DNA from: Pseudanabaena frigida
GTDB taxonomy: Bacteria > Cyanobacteriota > Cyanobacteriia > Pseudanabaenales > Pseudanabaenaceae
NCBI GenBank assembly: GCA_003242085.1
Contig: QBML01000026.1
Span: forward strand, 1-64,000
Direction of reading: 5' to 3'
Length of the DNA stretch: 64,000 nucleotides
In this document: piece after piece, positions 1-9,611 of the stretch
How positions within the stretch are numbered: position 1 is the stretch's first letter
Layout of the letters: each line of letters opens with the position of its first letter
Program-made: the position numbers and the translations under genes
The notes under the pieces: generated by a model
The model's database searches: none
Seen by the model: the letters and a program-made list of their open reading frames with translations, nothing else
Told to the model about the DNA's origin: nothing

Positions 1-128
1 TAAAAAGTTCGATAATCACATTGCTATGATTTGGCTTTTTGTCCATCACTACAATACTCTCATCCAATCTATGATTCTTATCATTCCCTCTTGATCACTA
101 CCTAAATTTTAAGTTCAAACTGGAATAC

Positions 129-173
129 TATAACGGGTTTCATTTCGCTTATAGCAAACTGAAACCCGTTATA
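129..173 (-). terminator. Perfect 14-bp hairpin terminator
   Basis: TATAACGGGTTTCA (129-142) is exactly complementary to 160-173, with a 17-nt loop. It lies just after the stop of the small secreted-protein gene on the minus strand and probably ends that transcript. There is no long T tract, as is common for cyanobacterial hairpin terminators. Nothing else is recognisable in positions 1-186. Confidence 0.7.
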
Positions 174-186
174 AGTTTAAATTAAA

Positions 187-564
187 TTATTTAACTTCGC
201 TTGGAGCAAAATTGACGATTAAACCTTTCTTAATTGCAACTACTACATCATAAGTCGTGCAGAGTGAGATTGTAGTGTCATCTTTCTTGCTGTAAAGGTT
301 AACTACCATTCCAGCCCCACCAACTTGAATACCAATCGGCGTTAGGTCTTTTGCATACAATTTACGAAGCAAATCACCACTGCCTGGCTTCCCCTTAATT
401 GGAGTAATTTGATCGATTTTTTCTTGACTTGTTAAAGCTTGGGCAATCTTAACTTCTTGGACTGAGGCTTGGGCAGCACTAGGGCTGAATGCTTGTAATG
501 GAACTGTGGATACTGCAACCATTCCAGCGATCGCAGTTGTAGCTAATAAAGACGTAAGTTTCAT
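187..564 (-). CDS. Small secreted protein, unknown function
   Basis: 125 residues starting at ATG. The N-terminus (MKLTSLLATTAIAGMVAV...) is a clear Sec signal peptide with probable cleavage after an A-x-A-like stretch around residues 25-35. The mature part of about 90 residues has no motif I recognise; it contains a Gly-rich GGAG turn near the middle and a single cysteine in SLCTTYD. The gene is monocistronic: it has its own hairpin terminator and a 300-bp upstream gap. The likely location is periplasmic or extracellular. Function is not assignable from sequence. Confidence 0.75.
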   Translation of the reverse strand: MKLTSLLATTAIAGMVAVSTVPLQAFSPSAAQASVQEVKIAQALTSQEKIDQITPIKGKPGSGDLLRKLYAKDLTPIGIQVGGAGMVVNLYSKKDDTTISLCTTYDVVVAIKKGLIVNFAPSEVK

Positions 565-850
565 AATAATGAGTTCCTTCTATGGTGTGGGAGTTCTACG
601 AACAAAGCTTGGAGATGATTTGATTTGCCTCATTTCATCATTTCATCCTTATCATTACCGATCGCCATGAAACGAAGCTTAAACCAACTTATGGGTTATC
701 TAAGTTTAGAATTAAATATAACTAGGCTAAAACTCAGCTTACACTCAGTTATAGCTGCCCTAACCCATCTATGAGAAAAATAGGGCTTTGACTTCGCTCA
801 GCCATCGAGATGCTTTGGCTGAGCGAATTCGAAGCCTCTTTCAAATCATT
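565..850. other. Intergenic region with one hairpin
   Basis: No gene is visible here. The part next to 565 should hold the promoter of the minus-strand secreted-protein gene. An 11-bp inverted repeat, TTCGCTCAGCC (793-803) with GGCTGAGCGAA (817-827), lies downstream of the minus-strand operon ending at 879. It is likely a second terminator hairpin. Confidence 0.5.
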
Positions 851-894
851 GAGACTCAATAAATAGCTAAATCTTTAGCTATTTATTGAGTCTC
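851..894 (-). terminator. 21-bp perfect hairpin overlapping a stop codon
   Basis: Positions 851-871 are perfectly complementary to 874-894 with only two bases between. The right arm contains the last codons and the TAG stop of the minus-strand response-regulator fragment. This is a strong intrinsic terminator for the RarA-fragment transcript. Confidence 0.7.
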
Positions 895-1193
895 AAGACG
901 TAACCAACACCCCGAACTGTTTGGATTAATCGGCTAAAATTATCAACTTCCAACTTCTGGCGCAAAGTACGAACGTAAACTTCAATGGCGACGAGACTGC
1001 GATAGATGGCAACTTCGGCTCCGTCGGGTAGTCCTGTAAAACTGACTTCTACTTCTTGCAGTTGATTGTGAGGTTGAGCGATACTAATAGGGCTGTAAAT
1101 GCCTCCTGTAGCTACTTCTTGCCATTCACTTTGCTGGAAGTCTCGCAGACGTTTGGCGACTAATAAATAATTATTGTCGCTGAACTTGCCCAA
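879..1193 (-). pseudogene. Truncated OmpR/PhoB-type response regulator tail
   Basis: 104 codons from a TTG, with an in-frame stop 12 bases upstream, so it cannot be extended. Only the last ~35 residues match the winged-helix effector domain of OmpR/PhoB regulators: the recognition helix [11 protein letters not shown] and the C-terminal hairpin [12 protein letters not shown]. The receiver domain and the first helices of the winged helix are missing. The preceding ~65 residues are unrecognised. It overlaps the 3' end of rarA by 34 bases in another frame and shares its terminator. Most likely a gene remnant; translation as a small DNA-binding-like peptide cannot be excluded. Confidence 0.6.
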
Positions 1194-3349
1194 TCTACTG
1201 TTTTATTTAATAGCTTATTGGTCAGCAATTGTTGAGCGATCGCGATTTCATCATCAGTGAGAAGGTTGGCTAGATGGCTGACATAGGATGGCTTTGTCTG
1301 AGACTTGCTAAACCAACGGTTTAATAAAGCCGTAGAAATTTGCATCGGCGTGGTGATGCGTTCTACTTCTATTTCAACAGTTAAACCCACTTTCTCAAAA
1401 GCCGAACGCAGATCGTTAATATCCCAATTTGTCATTGAGTCATCTGGATTAGCATAGATAGCTTCTTCTGCTTGCATCCAGCGATCGCCAAATTCATCGG
1501 GTAAATCGATCAATCGATAAATGCGCTGTGTGTGTTTGGGTATTGATTCATAGAGAGCGATTTTGCCATGAGATTGTAAGAGATTTGCTAATTGCTGAAC
1601 ACAGGCTAATTTGTCAGGTTCCCGCATTAGAGCGTTATAGCCAACAATCGCTTCAAAACGGATAGAGGAGATCACATCAGGAATCTCTATCAAGGAACCA
1701 TGCATGACAATTGGGCGCAAAAGTTCGGGCAAACTTGCTGCTTGTTCTTGCAAAGCGATCGCTTCAGATTCCTGATAAGTCAGTGCATAGACTCCGCCTT
1801 CTGGAACTGACCGCAATGCTTCCCATGTTAATAAGCCTGTGGCGGCATTTAAGTTGAGAACCACATGATGACGTTGTAGCGATAACTTGGAGAATAGGCG
1901 ATCGCGTATTTGGGCTAATCTCTCACCCGCCTGTCCGATGGTGCGTTGTAACCAGCGATCGCTTTTGGTATCAGTAGGACTAAAGGTAAGTATTTCTGGT
2001 AATTCTATGACTATACCGCTTACCATTGCTGCTAATTGTGCTTCTCGTCTACGTTCTACTTGTAACTTAATCTCAGCTTCTGCGCCTTGATCCGATGGTT
2101 GATAGAATACTTGTCCTTGTAAACTACTGGGTAAATATTGCTGCTCGATCCAATGGTCGCGATAGGCGTGGGGATAGAGATAGCCTGCTCCATGACCGAA
2201 TCCTTTTTTATCGCGACTGCTATCTTTGAGGGGATTGGGAACATCGGATTGACGTTCCTGCTCAACGGCGGAGATCGCATCGAAGAAGCCCATGAGACTA
2301 TTCGATTTGGGAGCATTGGCAAGATAGAGTGTTGCTTGGGCTAAATGATAGCGACCTTCAGGTAAGCCAATGCGGTCAAAGGCTTCAGCACAGGCATTCA
2401 CGATTACTACGGCTTGTGGGTCGGCAAGTCCGATATCTTCACTCGCTAAAATCAGTAATCGTCGCAAAATAAAACGGGAATCTTCACCTGCATAGACCAT
2501 TTTGGCTAGCCAATAGAGCGCTGCATCAGGGTCGGAACCACGCACGCTCTTGATAAATGCGCTAATCGTATCGAAGTGAGCATCTCCTTCTTTGTCGTAG
2601 AGAACCGCTCTTTGTTGAATCGATTCTTCGGCTACGGATAAAGTGATGGCGATCGCGCCATCTGTATTTGATTCTGTTGTTTCTACGGCTAGTTCCAATG
2701 CATTCAGCAATGATCTTGCATCACCGTTGGCGACATTGGCTAAATGGGCGATCGCTTCTTCGGTAACATTTACTTTGAGGTTGCCGTAACCTCTTTGGCG
2801 ATCGCTAATTGCCTGTTCTAATACTCGCCGCAAATCCTCTTCGGTTAATGGCTTTAATTGGAATAATCGCGATCGGCTGACTAGCGCCTTATTTACTTCA
2901 AAGAAGGGATTTTCGGTAGTCGCTCCGATAAGAACGATCGTGCCGTTCTCTACCCAAGGCAGTAATGCGTCCTGTTGGGATTTGTTGAAGCGATGCACTT
3001 CATCGACAAAGAGGATCGTGCGCTGATTGTGATAGCCACGTTGAGTTTGGGCGGTTTCGATCGCTTCTCTGATTTCTTTTACGCCTGCGAGGACGGCATT
3101 GATGGCGATGAAGTGGGCGTTGGTGGTGTTGGCGATAATCCTTGCTAGGGTTGTTTTGCCTGTGCCAGGAGGTCCATAAAAGATGAGTGATGATAGGCGA
3201 TCGGCTTGAATGGCGCGGCGGAGCAGTCTTCCTTGTCCGAGGATATGTTCTTGTCCGATGAATTCATCAAGGTGGCGCGGACGTAGGCGATCGGCGAGGG
3301 GAGCTTCTGATGCAGTGATTTGCTGGCGATGGTTCTCGAATAGGTTCAT
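1160..3349 (-). CDS. rarA: RarA/MgsA-type AAA+ ATPase fused to a methyltransferase-like domain
   Basis: 729 residues from ATG. The N-terminal ~420 residues are a replication-associated recombination protein A (clamp-loader-like AAA+ acting at stalled forks): PLADRLRP start, Walker [10 protein letters not shown], Walker [11 protein letters not shown], sensor GATTENP, then the MgsA C-terminal region with [10 protein letters not shown]. The C-terminal ~280 residues look like a class I SAM methyltransferase fold ([12 protein letters not shown] as motif I). E. coli RarA is about 450 residues, so the tail is an extra module; I believe this fusion is common in cyanobacteria. The gene has no close partner except the downstream regulator fragment. 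The methyltransferase substrate is unknown. Confidence 0.9.
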   Translation of the reverse strand: MNLFENHRQQITASEAPLADRLRPRHLDEFIGQEHILGQGRLLRRAIQADRLSSLIFYGPPGTGKTTLARIIANTTNAHFIAINAVLAGVKEIREAIETAQTQRGYHNQRTILFVDEVHRFNKSQQDALLPWVENGTIVLIGATTENPFFEVNKALVSRSRLFQLKPLTEEDLRRVLEQAISDRQRGYGNLKVNVTEEAIAHLANVANGDARSLLNALELAVETTESNTDGAIAITLSVAEESIQQRAVLYDKEGDAHFDTISAFIKSVRGSDPDAALYWLAKMVYAGEDSRFILRRLLILASEDIGLADPQAVVIVNACAEAFDRIGLPEGRYHLAQATLYLANAPKSNSLMGFFDAISAVEQERQSDVPNPLKDSSRDKKGFGHGAGYLYPHAYRDHWIEQQYLPSSLQGQVFYQPSDQGAEAEIKLQVERRREAQLAAMVSGIVIELPEILTFSPTDTKSDRWLQRTIGQAGERLAQIRDRLFSKLSLQRHHVVLNLNAATGLLTWEALRSVPEGGVYALTYQESEAIALQEQAASLPELLRPIVMHGSLIEIPDVISSIRFEAIVGYNALMREPDKLACVQQLANLLQSHGKIALYESIPKHTQRIYRLIDLPDEFGDRWMQAEEAIYANPDDSMTNWDINDLRSAFEKVGLTVEIEVERITTPMQISTALLNRWFSKSQTKPSYVSHLANLLTDDEIAIAQQLLTNKLLNKTVDWASSATIIIY

Positions 3350-3516
3350 GTTGGCGTGGCGATCGCGCTTTTTAAAAGATATTTGGATAATATTTGGATA
3401 ACGAATTGTTAGGAGTTGAGAGCTAGAGATGAGAATTATTGTATTGGAATTAACTCAAAGTATTCACTATAAAAGCTTTAGCCTTTTCTGACTGCTATAT
3501 CTTAAGTGCTTTTTCC

Positions 3517-3972
3517 CTAGAATCTGGTAATTTGCGATTTCTGCCAAACTGCTTTGAAAGTTCCTTGCTTGCGTTCCCCTTCAGGAGTCACAAAATTAAA
3601 GTTGCCTTCCACTGGGACATCTCTCTTTATCATGTTAAAAACAATTTCTCCAGTAAGGGGCTTAAAGTTTAGTTTTCTCTGTTGCATTAGCAGTTCAGCG
3701 TTTGGTAGCAGTAACCGTGCGTACCCAGTTTGTGAGGTTGCAGGAAAAGTGAATTTAACTAAATTATCAAATTGGGGTGCTTTATAAATATCAACGATGA
3801 TATTGTCAGCAATAGAAACTTGAAAGGCTGCACCATCAAAAGGCGCACAACTATCAATAATTTTGGCAGGTATTTTTTGAGTTTGAAGAGTTGGTTCGCT
3901 TTGGGTGGAAATGGGTTGACATCCAAAGGTTAAGAGTAAACTCAGTGCTATTAAGTTAAGTTGTGCTTTCAT
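3517..3972 (-). CDS. Putative lipoprotein, unknown function
   Basis: 151 residues from ATG. The N-terminus has a short hydrophobic segment ending in a lipobox, LTFGC, with Cys18 as the probable lipidation site. The rest is about 130 residues with alternating hydrophobic residues (for example LVKFTFPAT and YARLLLPNAELL) suggesting a beta-rich fold. No known family is recognised. It stands alone between rarA and the divergent YbjQ-like gene, with about 130 bp before that gene. Likely membrane-anchored on the periplasmic side. Confidence 0.7.
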   Translation of the reverse strand: MKAQLNLIALSLLLTFGCQPISTQSEPTLQTQKIPAKIIDSCAPFDGAAFQVSIADNIIVDIYKAPQFDNLVKFTFPATSQTGYARLLLPNAELLMQQRKLNFKPLTGEIVFNMIKRDVPVEGNFNFVTPEGERKQGTFKAVWQKSQITRF

Positions 3973-4103
3973 AGATTTACTTTCTAACTACTAACCTGAG
4001 ATATTAGCCTTGTAACGCTAATCGATCCTGTTGGTATCAGAATTTGTAACAGCACCCGATCCAAAAATCAGAAAGATTCATTCAATTCACACAGGATATA
4101 ACT

Positions 4104-5324
4104 ATGGTGGTGATTACAGGGTTATCTGGTAACGAGATTTTCTGTTTGCGAAAGGATGGGCTATCCGCAGGCAATCTAGTGATTGGCAACAGTGTGATCT
4201 CACTTGGATTGATTAACAGCATAGGCTCTGGACTGAAAACTCTAGTTGGTGGTGAGGTTCATCAAATTACAAATATTATTCATGAAGGCAGACATCGCGC
4301 CTATGCAAGAATGCTCGAAGAAGCCAAACATCACGGCGGCGTAGGAATTACGGGAGTTTCCAATGAACTAATTTTTCACGGTACAAACGTGGAGTTTTTG
4401 GCGATCGGTTCTTGTGTGCATCGTGAAGGGGAAAAAACAAAACATTTTGAATTTTCGACATCAGCCGATGGACAAGCTCTATACTGCCAAGTCGAATGTG
4501 GATTTACGCCCAAACAATTTGTATTTGGCAATGTCGCTTATTCAATTGGAGTTGGTGGTGGTCTTTTAGGGAGTTTAAAAAGTCTTGCAAGGGGAGAGAT
4601 TAAAGAATTTTCACGCATTTTTAATGAAACCCGTCATCTTGCCCTTCAGCGTATTAAATCAGAGGCAAGGGAAGTAGGAGCCAATGCAGTTGTCGGTATC
4701 AAGACATCGATTTTGCCACTGGGGTCAATGCAAGAAATGGTGATGATTGGCACTGCCTCGCATCATCCACTATTACCAGAGGTTTATCTCCAAAATCCGA
4801 TCGCTAGCGATCTCACCAATGAAGAAATGTGGAACCTGATTAATCAAGGATATATGCCTGTGCAGCTAGTCTTAGGGGTTTCAGTTTACTCTTTAGGATT
4901 GCTAGGCGGTATAAGCTCATTTTTCAAGTCTTTTGTACGCGGTGAAATTAGAGAGTTGACAACGCTGATTTATGAAGCTAGAGAAGAAGCATTAAAGCAC
5001 ATTGCCGAAGATGCCCGTCGCTGTGGTGCAGATCAAGTAGTTGGTATCAAGACCTATGTTTACAATTTAGGTGGTGGCATTATCGAGTTTTTAGCCATTG
5101 GTACTGCTGTGAAGCAAATGCCAGATGTTAGGACTGAATCGGAGAATCTGATACCACAGGCGATCATTCGCGACCAAGATACCTTCATTAATACTGCAGA
5201 TACTACTTCGGCTGTGTCGTTGAATCAGCCCACAAACTCATCTAGCATTCTTGGCATAATTGCGGGATTAGTCATATTTTCATTCTGGATGATATTTTTT
5301 CTACTGCGATTTGTTCACCGTTAA
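4104..5324 (+). CDS. Three-repeat YbjQ-like (heavy-metal-binding-type) protein with C-terminal membrane anchor
   Basis: 406 residues from ATG. Three similar blocks occur at about residues 10-105, 118-220 and 238-335. Each carries a GN/GVSVYSLG-type strand, a GE(I/V)-x-(E/Q) segment, a helix with R and A positions (for example EARREALKH-like), a GA(N/D)-x-VVGI strand and a final IGTA strand. This is the signature of the YbjQ/UPF0145 family, often annotated as heavy-metal-binding, though direct metal-binding evidence for the family is thin. YbjQ itself is one ~107-residue unit that oligomerises, so this is a covalent trimer of domains. One membrane helix lies near residues 376-398 and leaves most of the protein in the cytosol. 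Confidence 0.8.
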   Translation: MVVITGLSGNEIFCLRKDGLSAGNLVIGNSVISLGLINSIGSGLKTLVGGEVHQITNIIHEGRHRAYARMLEEAKHHGGVGITGVSNELIFHGTNVEFLAIGSCVHREGEKTKHFEFSTSADGQALYCQVECGFTPKQFVFGNVAYSIGVGGGLLGSLKSLARGEIKEFSRIFNETRHLALQRIKSEAREVGANAVVGIKTSILPLGSMQEMVMIGTASHHPLLPEVYLQNPIASDLTNEEMWNLINQGYMPVQLVLGVSVYSLGLLGGISSFFKSFVRGEIRELTTLIYEAREEALKHIAEDARRCGADQVVGIKTYVYNLGGGIIEFLAIGTAVKQMPDVRTESENLIPQAIIRDQDTFINTADTTSAVSLNQPTNSSSILGIIAGLVIFSFWMIFFLLRFVHR

Positions 5325-5408
5325 TAATCCTTTACATAATTTCTGTTGCTGGTTTTTTACTGACGATTCGCGTTCAATTCAAGAAGTTTAAAAGGAACTA
5401 TTTTTACC

Positions 5409-6476
5409 ATGAAAGCATCCCGTCGCCAATTTTTAGCTAGTGCTTCTGGGGCGATCGCTCTAACGACAAGTCTCATTACTGCGAAAGAATCTTCTGCCCA
5501 GTTGTCAGAAAATTCCGATCGCAAAATTATCAAACCCGCAGCATTGAAGAAAGGCGATAAAGTGGGACTGGTAGCCCCCGCAAGTTATAGTTTTGAGCCA
5601 GAGGACATCAAAATTGCTAAAGAAATTGTGGAGCAGTATGGCTTTCAAGTGGAACTGGGTTCGCATATTACTTCTCAATATGGATATTTTGCTGGAAAAG
5701 ATTCGGAACGCGCATCGGATATTAATGAGATGTTTCGCCGTCCTGATATTCGCGGTATTTTTACCTTTTCGGGCGGTTATGGCAGCACTAGATTGCTAGA
5801 TTTATTAGATTACGAAATGATTCGCCAAAATCCTAAAGTATTTATCGGACATAGCGATATCACGGCTTTAGTATTGGCAATTTATCAAAAAACAGGACTA
5901 GTTACCTTTCACGGATCGTCAGGGTTAAGTGCCGTTGGTGCTTATGCGATCGCCCATTTTCGTCGCGCTGTGATGTCCAATCAAATCGTTGGTGAAATTG
6001 CCAAGTCTCCCTACAAAGGAACAGATGATGAAGCTCGCAAACATCGCCTAGTCACTATTGTTTCAGGAAGAGCCACAGGTCAACTTGTTGGCGGTAATCT
6101 CAGTCTGGTGGTGAGCCTTTTGGGAACTCCCTATGAAATCGACACGAGGGAAAAAATTCTTTTTTTAGAAGATATTGGCGAAGAACCCTATCGGATCGAT
6201 CGCATGTTAACGCAACTATTTCTCGCTGGAAAACTACAAGCAGCATCAGGTTTTGCCTTGGGACATTTCTCGGACTGTCAAGCGAAGGACGGTGGATTAA
6301 GAAGCTTTAGTCTAGAAGAAGTCCTACGTGATCGCTTTGAACCCTTGGGAAAACCAACTTTATACAATCTGATGTTCGGTCATATTCTGGAAAATGCGGT
6401 GTTACCTCTTGGTGTCAATGCAATGCTCGATGCTACAGGCAAAAAATTAGCGATTGGCGAAAATGCTACTGTTTAA
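5409..6476 (+). CDS. LD-carboxypeptidase (S66 family, LdcA/MccF-like), exported
   Basis: 355 residues. The N-terminus has a twin-arginine-type signal, SRRQFLASASGAIALT, so a folded protein is probably exported to the periplasm. The S66 landmarks follow in order: VGLVAPAS near residue 58, FSGGYGSTRLL, the nucleophile-elbow region IGHSDITAL (Ser), LFLEDIGEEPYRIDRML (Glu) and GHFSDC (His). S66 enzymes remove the terminal D-alanine from muropeptide tetrapeptides in peptidoglycan recycling or, as MccF, inactivate microcin C-type peptides. A Tat-exported S66 enzyme favours a wall-recycling role. It follows the YbjQ-like gene by 84 bp. Confidence 0.85.
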   Translation: MKASRRQFLASASGAIALTTSLITAKESSAQLSENSDRKIIKPAALKKGDKVGLVAPASYSFEPEDIKIAKEIVEQYGFQVELGSHITSQYGYFAGKDSERASDINEMFRRPDIRGIFTFSGGYGSTRLLDLLDYEMIRQNPKVFIGHSDITALVLAIYQKTGLVTFHGSSGLSAVGAYAIAHFRRAVMSNQIVGEIAKSPYKGTDDEARKHRLVTIVSGRATGQLVGGNLSLVVSLLGTPYEIDTREKILFLEDIGEEPYRIDRMLTQLFLAGKLQAASGFALGHFSDCQAKDGGLRSFSLEEVLRDRFEPLGKPTLYNLMFGHILENAVLPLGVNAMLDATGKKLAIGENATV

Positions 6477-6567
6477 AATCCCATAAATCAATGTGCTAAA
6501 TATTTGCGATCGCATCTTGTAACGCATAGCTATCCATTTGATTTATAGTTGCTGTTATATATTGGTA

Positions 6568-6978
6568 ATGGATAGTATGACTAATATTACTGGCACATGG
6601 CTTGGCACTTACTGGCAAATGGGCAAGCCAACACGCTTTGAGGTAACCTTTGTCCAGAATGGAAATGCGCTTTGCGGCAATATTTTAGATGACGGCTATT
6701 TGGGAGAGGCGACATTACAAGGTGAAGTGGTGGGGCGTAATATCAGCTTTGTCAAAAGCTACATATCGATTACTAAAAAACGCGCCTCAGTCAACTACAA
6801 CGGCACAATCTCAGAAGATGGAAATTCTATGCAGGGCAAATGGGATTTCTTTGAAATGCTTGGCTTTCAAAATTGGGAGGCGCACCGTAATGAAGAAAAT
6901 CTAGAAGATGAATTGAGAAAATATATAACGGTACAATTGCCTAACAATGTTAGGGAGTTGGAGCCGATAACGATTTGA
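6568..6978 (+). CDS. Conserved-looking small beta-rich protein, unknown
   Basis: 136 residues if translation starts at the ATG at 6568; a second ATG at 6577 and an upstream one at 6538 are possible. The sequence NITGTWLGTYWQMG...FEVTFVQNGNALCGNILDD...GKWDF resembles small lipocalin/calycin-like or TIGR03067-type barrels, in which a G-x-W strand is followed by repeated beta hairpins and a closing QGKW motif. That assignment is a guess from pattern. No signal peptide or membrane segment is seen. The gene is tail-to-tail with the receptor gene downstream. Confidence 0.6.
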   Translation: MDSMTNITGTWLGTYWQMGKPTRFEVTFVQNGNALCGNILDDGYLGEATLQGEVVGRNISFVKSYISITKKRASVNYNGTISEDGNSMQGKWDFFEMLGFQNWEAHRNEENLEDELRKYITVQLPNNVRELEPITI

Positions 6979-7120
6979 GATCTGCTGGAGCCTTTACCAT
7001 TATTTAATGATTTATCAAATAGTTATCAAAGCCAGATATGAGAATGCGATCGCTTTTGCATGATGATTTTCTACTAGAAAGGATTGAGGGTGAGTTCACT
7101 GTTAGACTACATCCATTCAT

Positions 7121-8344
7121 TTATTTATTACTAAACCACTTGTCGTATATATCTTGATAAGTTCCTTTTTCCTCAAGTGACAACAGCGCATTATTAATTT
7201 GTTTACGATACGGACTATCATTTGGTAGAGCGATCGCATAGCTCTCTTTCCTAAAAATACTGCCAACCACTTGCACTTTCCCCTTACCGTCATGAGCGGC
7301 GTAATAGAGCAAAATCGGCGCATCAAAAACCACTGCATCCACATCAGCATTATTTAAAGCACTGTAAAGTTCATCAACCTGTGTAAATTCTTTGGTATCA
7401 ATCTTTTGTTGTTTGAGATAGCTTGCCGAAGTACTACCTGCTATTGTTGCCACCTGTTTACCAGCAAGATCTTGAATTCCTTTAATATTATTCTGAAGCC
7501 GTTCGACAGTAAGTGACGTAGTAACCGTCGCCGTAAAATAAGCAATAAATACCACGCTTATAAACATCCAAATCACTGCCATCATTCTCCCCCAAGGGCT
7601 TTTTGGCATTTCCTCTGCTTGAGTTGCCAAGGTAGCTGCTGCCCACCAACAGGCTTTAAAAACACCTGGGAAATAGGCACTATTTTCTAAGAATCCTCCC
7701 TTATGATTGCGCTCTACAAACCAGACAACATGAGCGGGAATTAGAATTATTAGCACCATAATTCCTAATAATTGGAATAACGTCGGTGTGAAAATAGAAC
7801 CCAGCAATCGCCCGATTGAACTTTGAGAGCCTTGATTGCGAACTAAAATTTGTAAGCCCGAATCGAAAATCGGTTGTGAAAAATCAACATCTTGTTCTCG
7901 TTGTGCTGTGACTGAAATTGCTGCAACAGCGATATCAGCTTGCTTCGATTGGACGGCAGTCAAGAGATCTGAGATGCTTTCAGTCTTTTTGAAATCTGAT
8001 ATAACATTTAATTCTTGGGCGATATTTTTCCATAATTCGATACTAAACCCACCTAACTCTCCATTTTCTTCAATCACAAAAGGTGAAACAATTCGGGTTG
8101 CTATTTTAATAGTTTTACCGCTAATTTCTGGCGAGGTGTTTTTAGTTGTAGGTAAGGCTGTAACTACTGGTGTCGTTTTGATTTGAGCGTTAGCAGGTAA
8201 TTCTCCAAAAGAGTTTCCTTGAAAAAAATTTAGTATATTGATACTAAAGAAGATTGTGAGTGTAGTGATAGTAATTACTAAAAAAATAATCAGCTTGCTC
8301 GACCATCTTTGGATATATCCTAAAAAAGATCTGTTGTGTTTCAT
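7121..8344 (-). CDS. GluR0-like ionotropic glutamate receptor homologue with atypical pore
   Basis: 407 residues from the ATG at 8344 (a GTG at 8404 would add 20). Order: N-terminal membrane anchor, ligand-binding lobe S1 (IKIATRIVSPFVI ... DIAVAAISVTAQREQDVDFSQP), membrane helix LLGIMVLIILIPAHVVWF, re-entrant pore loop ACWWAAATLATQAEEMPKSP, second pore helix MMAVIWMFISVVFIAYFTA, then lobe S2 (VERLQNNIKGIQDLAGKQVA ... YDKWF). This is the topology of prokaryotic glutamate receptors such as Synechocystis GluR0. The potassium filter TVGYGD is replaced by TQAEEMP near residues 239-247, so selectivity cannot be inferred to be K+. It acts at the plasma membrane. It could also be a non-conducting amino-acid sensor. 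Confidence 0.85.
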   Translation of the reverse strand: MKHNRSFLGYIQRWSSKLIIFLVITITTLTIFFSINILNFFQGNSFGELPANAQIKTTPVVTALPTTKNTSPEISGKTIKIATRIVSPFVIEENGELGGFSIELWKNIAQELNVISDFKKTESISDLLTAVQSKQADIAVAAISVTAQREQDVDFSQPIFDSGLQILVRNQGSQSSIGRLLGSIFTPTLFQLLGIMVLIILIPAHVVWFVERNHKGGFLENSAYFPGVFKACWWAAATLATQAEEMPKSPWGRMMAVIWMFISVVFIAYFTATVTTSLTVERLQNNIKGIQDLAGKQVATIAGSTSASYLKQQKIDTKEFTQVDELYSALNNADVDAVVFDAPILLYYAAHDGKGKVQVVGSIFRKESYAIALPNDSPYRKQINNALLSLEEKGTYQDIYDKWFSNK

Positions 8345-8596
8345 TGGCTTATTGACTTGTAAGTGCTGGCTATTATGATAGCGCTCAAAGTTTTTTATAA
8401 TCACAAAAAGTCTTGTAATTAAGTCTATGTAAAAGTTTGAAGAATTTAGCAGAGTATCTTGAAATCTAGTCTATGTAAGAATTTAGCGATTTTACTCACT
8501 ATTTCCTAACAGGTCTGTTACGTGGCTGTCTCAGTAGATCTCAAGACTTAAGTTTCGTAAAATGAAAGAAAAACTTAGTAAGTTTTTACAATCCTA

Positions 8597-9178
8597 ATGA
8601 CTACTTATCTAACTAAACGTCTAGCAGTAGATCGTGCTGCTCTGAGTCAACCTGATGGTTGTACCTGTCAAAGTGCTGCTATTTGTGAAGCTCTTGGAAA
8701 AAACGCTTCAGATATTCCTGCAATCAGAGCAACTCTATTATCTCTAGGTACACCAGGCGATCCTGCAACCATAGGAAAGTACCTAAAAAGTGTCATCGGT
8801 AATAAATATTACTACAACGGTAATGCAAGCCTGATGGATATGCTTATTGCGATTAGGGACTCTGGAGCTTTTCTAATCGTTCACACCAGCCTAACCGTTA
8901 GCGGTCATGTTATCGCTATCAATGGAGTAGATGTTGACGCTTCAGGTATCATTCAAGCTTTTCACGTCTTCGATTCTTGGAGCGAGTTTGATGGAGCTAG
9001 CTTCTCCTATCCCAACTCAGACAACGAAAATAGCTTTGTCGGATTGTATTCAAAAAACCTCGTCTATTCGGCATGTGTTGCTGATGGCGGTAGCTTTGAC
9101 ACTGCAAAAGCTCAGTATTTTCTAAATGCTCCTGATAGTGCTCGGAAAGGTGCATGGCTACATATCATTCTTCCATAG
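8597..9178 (+). CDS. Papain-fold C39-like cysteine peptidase, cytosolic, stand-alone
   Basis: 193 residues from ATG. Catalytic elements in C39/papain order: Gln18 with a Cys pair in QPDGCTCQSAA (Cys24 the likelier nucleophile, at the start of a helix), a His strand SGHVIAINGVDVD near residue 103, and an Asp in HVFDSW. There is no signal peptide, membrane segment or ABC module. C39 peptidases cut leader peptides after Gly-Gly, while C39_2-type stand-alone members have mostly unknown substrates. The gene is preceded by 190 bp of probable promoter and has its own terminator, so it is monocistronic. It could also be a toxin-type peptidase. Confidence 0.55.
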   Translation: MTTYLTKRLAVDRAALSQPDGCTCQSAAICEALGKNASDIPAIRATLLSLGTPGDPATIGKYLKSVIGNKYYYNGNASLMDMLIAIRDSGAFLIVHTSLTVSGHVIAINGVDVDASGIIQAFHVFDSWSEFDGASFSYPNSDNENSFVGLYSKNLVYSACVADGGSFDTAKAQYFLNAPDSARKGAWLHIILP

Positions 9179-9202
9179 TTTTTCAATGTCTCTTTTTAAA
9201 AC

Positions 9203-9242
9203 ATTTAAAGCACCCTAGCCAATCGGCTAAGGTGCTTTAAAT
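9203..9242 (+). terminator. 18-bp hairpin terminator
   Basis: ATTTAAAGCACCCTAGCC (9203-9220) pairs with 9225-9242 with one wobble position and a 4-nt loop. It lies 24 bp after the C39-like peptidase stop and is strong enough to isolate that gene. Confidence 0.75.
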
Positions 9243-9365
9243 TTGTGACAGCGATCGCATATTCCCACATTCAACATCACAGAAGCATAGATTTGAGATC
9301 GCAGTGCAAACCTTGATAGAACGAGATACTAAACCCATAGAGAAAACGTTCACAGGGCAAAGACA

Positions 9366-9611
9366 ATGATTCTTAATTCACTAAACCAAGTTCGCTTGAT
9401 TGTTATCAACACCATTGCTGGCACTGAAAAAGCGATCGTGTTTCTAGGCAAAACCTTTGTCGTCGATAAAGCTTATAACTCTCTAACTGATGCGATCGCA
9501 GGATGTCGAAGCGATCTAGATTTGGGCTTTGCCGTATTAATCACACCTGAAGCAAACCAGTTTAAGGTTTGGGTATCAATACCTAACGAAATGATTTTGC
9601 AAGCTGTCTAA
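9366..9611 (+). CDS. Small protein of unknown function
   Basis: 81 residues from ATG. The sequence contains KTFVVDKAYNSLTDAIAGCRSDLDLGFAVLI, which looks like an alpha-beta unit, with no signal peptide, membrane helix or recognised motif. HIP1 sites inside the gene match genome style. Its last four bases overlap the end of the broken umuC gene, which is convergent. Whether it is expressed is uncertain, but the reading frame has natural composition and a plausible start. Confidence 0.5.
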   Translation: MILNSLNQVRLIVINTIAGTEKAIVFLGKTFVVDKAYNSLTDAIAGCRSDLDLGFAVLITPEANQFKVWVSIPNEMILQAV

